The position numbers and the translations under genes were made by a program. A DNA stretch of 8,684 bases, taken from the NCBI GenBank assembly GCA_030589835.1, contig JAUUZS010000149.1, positions 1 through 8,684 on the forward strand, written 5' to 3'. The stretch is from Cyclobacteriaceae bacterium (GTDB taxonomy: Bacteria > Bacteroidota > Bacteroidia > Cytophagales > Cyclobacteriaceae). Numbering within the stretch: position 1 is the first letter of the stretch; each line of letters starts with the position of its first letter. This document shows, piece after piece, positions 1-5,776 of this stretch. Under the pieces are notes generated by a model. It saw only the letters and a program-made list of their open reading frames with translations. It was not told where the DNA came from and ran no database searches.

Positions 1-88
1 CTGCGGGTTACCCACATACCCACATTATAATAATAGTAATCTTAGAATATTAATACTTTGTAAATCTAAAGGTCCGGTAGGCAGGAAT
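1..88. other. Left-edge non-coding stretch
   Basis: No gene is supported here. The stretch is AT-rich and holds a small tandem duplication (CCCACATA at 11-18, CCCACATT at 19-26) next to a 9-nt palindrome (GGGTTACCC, 5-13). One plus-strand frame stays open from the window edge to a TAG at 183-185, but it runs through the repeat element that follows and its translation resembles no family I know. All three minus-strand frames contain stops. It is probably intergenic, and it marks where MITE-A copy 1 loses similarity to its full-length partner. Confidence 0.5.
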
Positions 89-197
89 TTTTGGCTTTCT
101 CAATGCAGCAAATGCCTGGGTATTAGGCAAATTGAGAAAGCCAAAAAGGCGCAAAAAGATGAATATTTCAATTCGATGACTTTATAGACAGACTCTA
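89..197 (+). repeat. MITE-A copy 1, hairpin repeat lacking its left end
   Basis: This 109-nt segment matches the reverse complement of 4212-4320 at 106 positions; the differences are at 114, 186 and 192. It contains a perfect 17-bp inverted repeat (arms 88-104 and 131-147) enclosing a 26-nt loop, which can itself fold (TGCCT 113-117 with AGGCA 125-129). It ends in a terminal-repeat motif, GACTTTATAGACAGACTC (178-195). The other copy continues about 50 bp beyond the hairpin to a second terminal repeat; this copy does not, so it is a truncated element. No transposase is encoded, so it fits a miniature inverted-repeat transposable element (MITE) or an extragenic palindromic repeat. The family is not identified. 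Confidence 0.85.
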
Positions 198-219
198 CTT
201 AGTGTCTGTCTATAAAGTC
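178..219. repeat. Perfect 16-bp palindrome formed by two head-to-head element ends
   Basis: GACTTTATAGACAGAC (178-193) is followed after 10 nt by its exact reverse complement (204-219). The left arm is the right end of MITE-A copy 1 and the right arm is the left end of MITE-B. The structure is therefore best read as two abutting element termini. If transcribed from the upstream ABC gene (minus strand), it would also form a stable stem-loop in the 3' untranslated region. It lacks a U-run, so it is not a canonical intrinsic terminator. Confidence 0.85.
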
Positions 220-349
220 AAGTGTCTGAGCTAGAAAGTTCGAGTTCAAGGCTTGTGAAATTCGAAAAATATGAGTTTACGTTTGCAAATGATCATTTTG
301 AGAATGAACATAACGCAGAAATCGGACTTTATAGACAGACACTAAATAG
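195..349 (+). repeat. MITE-B, about 155 bp with 25-bp terminal inverted repeats
   Basis: The left end (195-219) and the reverse complement of the right end (325-349) agree at 24 of 25 positions; the sole difference is at 198. The core is GTGTCTGTCTATAAAGTC (202-219). Inside lie an imperfect hairpin near 240-267 (TTCGA/TCGAA and TTCA/TGAA arms) and a 12-bp palindrome AAATGATCATTT (287-298). The interior is unrelated to MITE-A, yet the terminal repeats are the same motif, so the two look like different passengers of one transposition system. TA dinucleotides flank the 202-342 core on both sides (200-201 and 343-344), which could be a target duplication. An open frame from the GTG at 222 crosses the right end and is not considered a gene. 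Confidence 0.75.
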
Positions 350-469
350 AGACGGTTTCTTGATTACAAAGTTTACACGGAACTGCCTTCTTCTTTCTTT
401 TTGGAAAAATGCCCTTGACAGGCGATCTGTGAAAATAGAAGTAGCAGGTGCAAAAGGCATGAAAACACC
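350..469. other. Spacer between MITE-B and the 3' end of the ABC gene
   Basis: I see no gene, no convincing hairpin with a T-tract and no match to other parts of the window. It is presumably the 3' untranslated region of the minus-strand ABC exporter. Transcripts reading through would enter the palindromes of MITE-B and MITE-A copy 1. Confidence 0.5.
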
Positions 470-2299
470 TTACAGGCCCTGCATGGATGTTAATTTCTGA
501 TAGATGCCATCAAACTTCATCAATTCATGATGTGCCCCTCGTTCAACGATTTTTCCTTCATTGATCACCAATATTTCGTCTGCATTCTGAATGGTACTCA
601 ACCTGTGGGCAATCACGATGGATGTCCTGCTTTTCATCAGCTTATTTATCGCATCCTGTACCAGCATTTCCGATTCCGAATCCAGGGCAGAGGTTGCCTC
701 ATCCAAAATCAAAATAGAAGGATTTTTTAGTAATGCCCTGGCAATGGTAACGCGTTGCTTCTGGCCTCCGGAAAGTTTTGATCCACGATCACCGATAAAT
801 CGTTGGTAGCCTTCGGGTTCCTGAAGAATAAATCCATGAGCATTGGCAATTTTAGCAGCTTTAATTACCTCATCCTCATTTTTTTCCTCCAGGCCAAAGG
901 CAATATTATTCTGAAGGGTATCATTGAAAAGAATCGATTCCTGGGTTACGATCCCCATTTGATGCCGGATGGATTTGTAGTCATAATCTTTTAGTGAAAT
1001 GCCATCGATGAGCACTTCACCTTCATCGGGATCGTAAAAACGCGGAACCAAATTCGCAAGGGTTGATTTGCCGCCGCCCGATGGCCCCACCAATGCAATG
1101 GTTTTGCCTTTTTCAACTTTGAAACTGATGTCGTCCAACACCATTTTCGAACCATATGAAAAGGATACATTTTTAAATTCTATTTCTTTTTCAAAGGATT
1201 CCAAAATTACCGGATCAGGTTTGTTGACAATCGCAGGTTCTATGTCAATAATTTCGAATACACGTTCCCCTGAGGCAATCCCTCTTTGGAAATGAGTGAC
1301 CGCTGCGGCAATCGCCTTGGTGGGTTGAAGAATTTGGGTGAACACTGCTATGAATACAATAAAAGTAGGTCCATCCAGGGTACCTTTGTTCAGCACAATA
1401 TCTCCTCCATACAACAATATCCCGGCAATAGAAATGGCCCCAAGAATTTCAGATACCGGACTGGAAAGCTCATAGCGGGTAGAAAATCCATAATCTATCC
1501 TGGCATAATTTTTTACTTCTTTAGAAAATATACGATTGATATACCCCACTGCATTGAAAGCCTTAATCACCCGTATTCCGCTGATGGTCTCATCCAGAAT
1601 ATTTAACTGCCGTCCCAATGACTGCTGACCTTGCATGGCTCTTTTTTTTAGCCGCTTAGCAATCTCAGAAATAATAAAACCCGCAATGGGCAACATAATA
1701 ATGGTGAATAATGTAAGGCTTGGCGATAAATAAATTAAGAAACCAAAATATGCGATAACGGTAATTGGTTCACGAAAAAGAATTTTCAAATTGTGAGTGA
1801 TTGAACTCTCAATCAGTTGAATGTCACTGGTAATTCGGGAGATAATGTCTCCCTTTCTCTGTTCAGTAAAATATCCCACATGCAATTGACTCACACTCTT
1901 ATAAATGTCAATCCGCATATTTTTAATTGTTATGGCTTTGGCTTTGGCCATGATAATAGCAGACAAATATTTGAATGTATTAGCCATCATATATGATATA
2001 ACCACCACAATGCAGACAAAGACTAAAGAACCGAAATTTCCATATTCTGTGACAAAATGATACATGTAATAATTGAACGTATCCTTTAGGTAGTCAATAG
2101 AGAAGGTGAACTCCGGTCTGACGGAAAATTTAGATAGCTCCTCAATATTTGATTTACCAAAAATCACTTTTAATAATGGAATCAAAAAAGCCATGTTCAT
2201 AACACTAAATCCAACAGTCAGCAATGAAAAAATTAGATAGTTGGGAATAAATCTTCTCCAGGGTTTGGCGTACGATAGGATTCTTAAATATGTATTCAT
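470..2299 (-). CDS. MsbA-type ABC exporter (fused permease and ATPase)
   Basis: A 609-residue half-transporter expected to work as a homodimer in the inner membrane, exporting lipid, lipid-linked glycan or drug-like substrates. The N-terminal membrane domain has six predicted helices, roughly at 20-44, 88-112, 176-192, 195-213, 285-305 and 310-330. The ATPase domain is complete: A-loop Tyr382, Walker A GPSGGGKST (405-413), Q-loop Gln453, signature LSGGQ (509-513), Walker B ILILDE (529-534, catalytic Glu534), D-loop SALD (537-540) and H-loop His565. The helix 1-2 loop (about 46-88) is longer than in E. coli MsbA, which is about 582 residues in total. It lies 183 bp downstream of the Wzi-like gene on the same strand, suggesting a cell-envelope role, perhaps lipid A core or polysaccharide export. 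The family assignment is firm; the substrate, and hence the name msbA, is not. Confidence 0.95.
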   Translation of the reverse strand: MNTYLRILSYAKPWRRFIPNYLIFSLLTVGFSVMNMAFLIPLLKVIFGKSNIEELSKFSVRPEFTFSIDYLKDTFNYYMYHFVTEYGNFGSLVFVCIVVVISYMMANTFKYLSAIIMAKAKAITIKNMRIDIYKSVSQLHVGYFTEQRKGDIISRITSDIQLIESSITHNLKILFREPITVIAYFGFLIYLSPSLTLFTIIMLPIAGFIISEIAKRLKKRAMQGQQSLGRQLNILDETISGIRVIKAFNAVGYINRIFSKEVKNYARIDYGFSTRYELSSPVSEILGAISIAGILLYGGDIVLNKGTLDGPTFIVFIAVFTQILQPTKAIAAAVTHFQRGIASGERVFEIIDIEPAIVNKPDPVILESFEKEIEFKNVSFSYGSKMVLDDISFKVEKGKTIALVGPSGGGKSTLANLVPRFYDPDEGEVLIDGISLKDYDYKSIRHQMGIVTQESILFNDTLQNNIAFGLEEKNEDEVIKAAKIANAHGFILQEPEGYQRFIGDRGSKLSGGQKQRVTIARALLKNPSILILDEATSALDSESEMLVQDAINKLMKSRTSIVIAHRLSTIQNADEILVINEGKIVERGAHHELMKFDGIYQKLTSMQGL

Positions 2300-2482
2300 T
2301 AATTATGATCTAAAAAATCATCGGCAAAAAACGTAAGTTTAATCCAGATAAACCCGAATAATTCAGGAAATAATTATTGAAACGCCAAAAACGTATGAAA
2401 TAATTGTCCTTGCCAAGCTTGTTTTGCAATAGTAAGATTTCCATGATTAATAGGTATGAATTTATTTTTCTTGACGATGAGT
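2300..2482 (-). other. Spacer between the Wzi-like and ABC genes
   Basis: This AT-rich spacer holds no supported gene and no clear intrinsic terminator. Two similar 12-mers occur (GCAAAAAACGTA near 2322-2333 and GCCAAAAACGTA near 2384-2395), with no recognised function. No exact TAnnTTTG box was found on the minus strand, so whether the ABC gene has its own promoter or is transcribed with the upstream gene is open. Confidence 0.4.
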
Positions 2483-4168
2483 CTAAAAGTCATGAAGTTT
2501 TCGACCAATATTCCATCGCATACCCCCGGAATAGTAGGTTGTTTTACTATTCCGTGTATCAATCCCGCTGGCAAGTTCCCGATATATTCCCCGGATATCG
2601 ATAAACAAATTGTGCTTGAGCATGTATGAAAGGGTCAAGTCGCCATAAAGTACCTTTGTATCTACGCCCTGACCAATTTCATTTCCGTATTCCAATTCTC
2701 TGGTATTATAACTGAGCATTACATTTTTACCCCAATTCGTATTCTGAGCATCATCACCATATGTAGCAAAGTTTAGCTGTGCCGTAATGAAAAGTCTGTT
2801 CAGGGGCTGATACCTCATGATTCCTAGTACTTCATGAAAATTTCCACCCAGTGGATGGCCTAATGGCTGACGGTAATGGGCATAATTGGTATAGATGTCT
2901 CCATGAGCATGCATATAAGGCCTGGCTACATTGTATTCGAGCTGCACATCCAGGTTATCAATCCCTATTGCGTTGATGTACTTCACGCCCAATTGGCCTC
3001 CGAATTTGTTGGCCCACCACCCATTTCCAGCTTTGACTTCGTTTAACACAAATTCATCCAGTACCAGCTGTCCGTAAAGGGAGACCGAACGACCAATATT
3101 CCATTTGGAGTCTGCGCCAACAATGGCATTATAGCTACTTCCTCCCTGGTGCTCAAGGGCCCTGTAAAAAATAATAGGGTTGAGATAGCCTATGTCAAAT
3201 CGTTCAGTAGTGTCACCGATCACAATAGATTCAAAAAAACCAAAATTAAGATTATCGGTGATATTGAGGCTTAAATGATGCGAGGCAAAAAATTTCTTAG
3301 GGTACTTTTTAGCCACACTCCCGGTAGTCGAGAAATCCTGATCGGCAAATGCCTGTGCAAAAAGATTAGTATAGTTGATCCTCCAGATTTTGGTATTGAA
3401 TTTAAGGTAAGTGTATCCCGGGCTGAAGTCGGAAATAATCATGGATCTGTGACCTGCTCCCGTAAAAGATTGATCGAAACCAAATTGAGCGTTCACATAA
3501 TTTTTTACCAATTCAAAGGAAATGTAGCCTCTGGCGGTAAAATAATCTGCTCCGTTTTCCTTAAATTTTTTCCAGAATCCCTCTCCGGGAATTACGCCAT
3601 ATCGTGCAGTCCACTCCCTGACATAGTTTGGATATACGGCTTGTGTAGTGGATAAAAAGGAATAAAATCCCAGTCGTTTTGATATGGAACCTCTGATATC
3701 CACACCGCGAGTATTGATATAGGTGGTCACATCGCTTGCAGACTCTTTACCGCCACTGAAGTAAATGACAGGATTTACATGCAAATCAAAATCCCCCTCG
3801 TCCACATGAATAAAATCAGACTTTTTTCGATATATGTATTTGAAAATAGGATTGCTACTGTCGTTTTCATCATTTTGGCTCCATTCCCAATTGTCGTTTG
3901 CCAAAAACTGAAGATTAAATACATCCCGCGCAGAGAGCCACCCAAGAAAATATTCATTTTGGTAGAGGCTATCAATAAATCCCGCTACATGATGTCTTTG
4001 CAAGGGTTTCACATGACTATGAATGTTGTCTGAAAATTCGCCACTCATGATCTCGTAACGATCAATCAAATGATAATAATCCCTGTTTAGAGGTATATTA
4101 GCACTTTGCGATAATAAATCGGATGAATTTGATATCAGTAAGAGTATAAATATTAATATTTTTTTCAT
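2483..4168 (-). CDS. Wzi-family / RemB-like outer-membrane beta-barrel protein
   Basis: A 561-residue exported protein. A signal peptide is clear (MKK, hydrophobic ILIFILLLI, cleavage near residues 20-22 after LLSQ/S). The mature part alternates aromatic and polar residues in amphipathic strands typical of an outer-membrane barrel. The segment at 229-271 (FGFDQSFTGAGHRSMIISD, then YLK and a tryptophan-containing strand) and the later HYRQPLGHPLGGNFHE segment (431-446) match my recollection of Bacteroidota proteins annotated as capsule assembly Wzi family or gliding motility protein RemB. Known Wzi proteins bind capsular polysaccharide at the outer membrane. The ABC exporter follows on the same strand, which fits surface glycan handling. 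A complete MITE-A copy ends 45 bp upstream of the start codon. The start is the first ATG, supported by the signal peptide. The barrel assignment is stronger than the choice between capsule and motility roles. Confidence 0.8.
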   Translation of the reverse strand: MKKILIFILLLISNSSDLLSQSANIPLNRDYYHLIDRYEIMSGEFSDNIHSHVKPLQRHHVAGFIDSLYQNEYFLGWLSARDVFNLQFLANDNWEWSQNDENDSSNPIFKYIYRKKSDFIHVDEGDFDLHVNPVIYFSGGKESASDVTTYINTRGVDIRGSISKRLGFYSFLSTTQAVYPNYVREWTARYGVIPGEGFWKKFKENGADYFTARGYISFELVKNYVNAQFGFDQSFTGAGHRSMIISDFSPGYTYLKFNTKIWRINYTNLFAQAFADQDFSTTGSVAKKYPKKFFASHHLSLNITDNLNFGFFESIVIGDTTERFDIGYLNPIIFYRALEHQGGSSYNAIVGADSKWNIGRSVSLYGQLVLDEFVLNEVKAGNGWWANKFGGQLGVKYINAIGIDNLDVQLEYNVARPYMHAHGDIYTNYAHYRQPLGHPLGGNFHEVLGIMRYQPLNRLFITAQLNFATYGDDAQNTNWGKNVMLSYNTRELEYGNEIGQGVDTKVLYGDLTLSYMLKHNLFIDIRGIYRELASGIDTRNSKTTYYSGGMRWNIGRKLHDF

Positions 4169-4479
4169 AAAATTAATCCAAAATGAAAGTCCCCTCCCGA
4201 TGCAGGCTATTTAGAGCCTGTCCATAAAGTCATCGAATTGAAATATTCATCTTTTTGCGCCTTTTTGGCTTTCTCAATTTGCCTAATACCCAGGTATTTG
4301 CTGCATTGAGAAAGCCAAAATTTCATCAAAAATCTCAACATTTCAAAAATCAAGCACTTTATAGACAGACTCCATTTAGGCACAACTCAGTCGCATGCAA
4401 AGAAGAAATCTTTTTTATACCTCTGATCATGCAAAGTTCCCTTTTTTAACCGAAATGACACCATGTATAGGTTTATGTG
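4169..4479. other. Intergenic region between the TPR and Wzi-like genes
   Basis: This 311-bp gap holds MITE-A copy 2 in its left half and about 107 bp of unassigned sequence on the right. The latter has a 9-bp direct repeat CATGCAAAG (4394-4402 and 4428-4436). No gene or canonical terminator is visible. For the minus-strand Wzi-like gene, only degenerate -7 boxes are seen: TCATTTTG about 11 nt before the start, and AAATTTTG within the MITE hairpin flank (4323 down to 4316). The promoter of that gene is therefore unresolved. Confidence 0.5.
4214..4372 (-). repeat. MITE-A copy 2, complete element with both terminal repeats
   Basis: This is the inverted, full-length partner of 89-197. The terminal repeats are GAGCCTGTCCATAAAGT (4214-4230) and the reverse complement of 4356-4372, agreeing at 15 of 17 positions. 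The central hairpin has 16-bp perfect arms (4263-4278 and 4305-4320), and the loop contains a second inverted repeat, AATACC-CA-GGTATT (4285-4298). ATTTA occurs just outside on both sides (4209-4213 and, offset by one base, 4374-4378) and may be a target duplication. There is no coding capacity. Orientation is given relative to copy 1. Confidence 0.85.
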
Positions 4480-5589
4480 TTAGTAAATACTACAATATCT
4501 GCGATAATAATTAAGCCCTTTCTTTATCCCCAAATGATAGGCACGTAAAAAATCCTGGCAAGCAAGACCATTTTTTCCGGAGCTATTCAGGCAATGGCCT
4601 CTTAATACATAGCTTTCGGCCAGTAGTTTTTTTACTTTTTCTTTCTTTTCAGGAATTAAGTTGCCATTTAAAAAATTTCCTGTAAGCAAGTCAATAGATT
4701 TCGAAAAATCTTTATTGGCGCCGTAAAAATTATTCAAATTGTGTCTGCAAAGGCCTCTGAACCGAAAGCTGCGTTCACTATTAGGATTTATTTTAATGGC
4801 TGTTGTAAAATCTTCGAACGCACTTTCATATTTACTATCATTCATCTTGATTACACCCCGCTCAATATACGCCTGTTCGTTGTTGGGAAACAGTTTAATA
4901 ATTTGATCATAATCATCAATGGCCTCATCAACTTCTTCCATTGCGACAAGAAATTTACTTCTCACCATATAATAGGTGTGATTTGCCGGGGATAGGGTAA
5001 TGGCGGCATTCATGTCTTCTAAGATACTGTAATACACATTTGATCCGCGTTCGGGTTTATAATAATTAATTTTAATCTCTGCTCTCAGCGCATAGTATGC
5101 AGGATTGTTGGAACGTATTCGAATTGCGGTTTCTAAATCTTCCAAAGCAATTTTATATGTTTTTTCTTCCAGACCCAGCGCTGCTTTGTAATAATACACC
5201 TCATCGTTGTTCCCCGATAGTTCGTAGGCTTTTTCAATATCATACGAAGCTTTTAATAGCTCACCCAGGGCAAGAAAAGATTTTCCTCTGGCCAAATAAT
5301 ATTTTCCGGTATAGGCAGTGATTATTTTTTCTACTTCAAACAGGCAATCAATATCTGCAACTGCGCTAAGATAATGGCCAAGTTCATAATACACTTCAGC
5401 TCTAAGATATCGTGCATTTACGTACAGGGAATCCTTTTCCAGAGCCTTGTCCAAAAAATCCAGGGATTCCTTATACTCCTTATTGTTATATTTAAACATG
5501 GCAAATTTGAAAAATTCCCTTGAGTCCTGGGCAGGAAAAGCTCCAACAAAACTGAAAAGAAAAAACAAAGTAAGCGCAGTACTCTTCAT
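4480..5589 (-). CDS. Secreted tetratricopeptide-repeat protein
   Basis: A 369-residue protein with a likely signal peptide (residues 1-20, hydrophobic core ALTLFFLFSFVGAF, cleavage after AFPA), so it should act in the periplasm or be anchored to the envelope. No lipobox cysteine is visible. The rest is a run of helical TPR units, clearest at about 24-57, 130-163, 204-237 and 238-271, with typical signatures such as YKESLDFLDKALEKD and YESAFEDFTTAIKINPN. The C-terminus (GKNGLACQDFLRAYHLG, then a YYRRYC motif) is a capping repeat common in Bacteroidota TPR proteins. TPR arrays bind partner proteins, but the partner cannot be predicted. It is transcribed divergently from guaB and lies upstream of the Wzi-like gene across a 311-bp gap containing a repeat element, so an operon is not assured. 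The start is the first ATG and is supported by the signal peptide. Confidence 0.9.
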   Translation of the reverse strand: MKSTALTLFFLFSFVGAFPAQDSREFFKFAMFKYNNKEYKESLDFLDKALEKDSLYVNARYLRAEVYYELGHYLSAVADIDCLFEVEKIITAYTGKYYLARGKSFLALGELLKASYDIEKAYELSGNNDEVYYYKAALGLEEKTYKIALEDLETAIRIRSNNPAYYALRAEIKINYYKPERGSNVYYSILEDMNAAITLSPANHTYYMVRSKFLVAMEEVDEAIDDYDQIIKLFPNNEQAYIERGVIKMNDSKYESAFEDFTTAIKINPNSERSFRFRGLCRHNLNNFYGANKDFSKSIDLLTGNFLNGNLIPEKKEKVKKLLAESYVLRGHCLNSSGKNGLACQDFLRAYHLGIKKGLNYYRRYCSIY

Positions 5590-5665
5590 CAGAATCAGAA
5601 AAAAAAGTTTAAAAATAGGGTATTAATATATCAATTATTAGTTATAAAACCATACTTCCTAAAGA

Positions 5666-5690
5666 CTGTTACAAAATTATGCTGTTACAG
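5666..5690. promoter_or_regulatory. Spaced direct repeat CTGTTACA, possible operator
   Basis: CTGTTACA occurs at 5666-5673 and again at 5682-5689, 16 bp start to start. The second copy extends to the 9-nt palindrome CTGTTACAG (5682-5690). The pair brackets the candidate -7 box of the TPR gene, a plausible place for a repressor. No regulator is identified, and chance occurrence in AT-rich DNA is possible. Confidence 0.35.
5672..5679 (-). promoter_or_regulatory. Candidate -7 box of the TPR gene
   Basis: Read on the minus strand this is TAATTTTG, an exact match to the Bacteroidota -7 consensus TAnnTTTG. Transcription would begin near 5665, giving a leader of about 75 nt before the TPR start codon. 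A good -33 TTTG/TTG element is not evident upstream, so the call rests on the -7 box and position alone. Confidence 0.45.
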
Positions 5691-5694
5691 ATTA

Positions 5695-5710
5695 TATAAA
5701 ATGTTTTATA
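5695..5710. promoter_or_regulatory. Perfect AT-rich palindrome between divergent promoters
   Basis: TATAAAA (5695-5701), a TG spacer, then TTTTATA (5704-5710) form a perfect inverted repeat midway between the two candidate -7 boxes. It could bind a dimeric regulator acting on both genes. Its extreme AT content means coincidence cannot be excluded. Confidence 0.3.
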
Positions 5711-5737
5711 AAGATTTTTTATATCCATTCATCTATG

Positions 5738-5745
5738 TAATTTTG
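5738..5745 (+). promoter_or_regulatory. Candidate -7 box of guaB
   Basis: TAATTTTG matches TAnnTTTG exactly. The expected start of transcription is near 5752, leaving a leader of about 25 nt. The leader is AT-rich without a Shine-Dalgarno sequence (the bases before the ATG are AAATTTATTTGCT), as is usual in Bacteroidota. The -33 region is only a T-run near 5715-5720. Confidence 0.55.
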
Positions 5746-5776
5746 GCCTGCAAATAAGATTAGAAATTTATTTGCT

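Noticed and set aside
2..185. Plus-strand frame open from the window edge, possibly the 3' end of a gene
   Set aside because: More than half of it lies within the MITE-A repeat, the residues are not protein-like, and there is no start in the window.
89..349. CRISPR array or intact insertion sequence
   Set aside because: The repeats are inverted terminal motifs of unequal spacing rather than regularly spaced direct repeats, and no transposase or cas gene is present.
222..500. A 92-codon plus-strand open frame starting with GTG
   Set aside because: It begins inside MITE-B, reads through its right terminal repeat and overlaps the 3' end of the ABC gene. The translation resembles no known family and has no signal, repeat or domain.
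1286..1606. A 106-codon plus-strand open frame opposite the ABC gene
   Set aside because: It is a shadow of a well-conserved transporter domain on the other strand, with no independent support.
3275..3655. A 126-codon plus-strand open frame opposite the Wzi-like gene
   Set aside because: It lies wholly within the Wzi-like coding region in antisense; the Wzi-like frame has a signal peptide and family motifs while this one has none.
4399..4417. Possible intrinsic terminator (AAAGA / TCTTT followed by T's)
   Set aside because: The stem is only five A/T-rich pairs and the T-run is on the plus strand, where there is no upstream gene to terminate; it is in the wrong orientation for the TPR gene.
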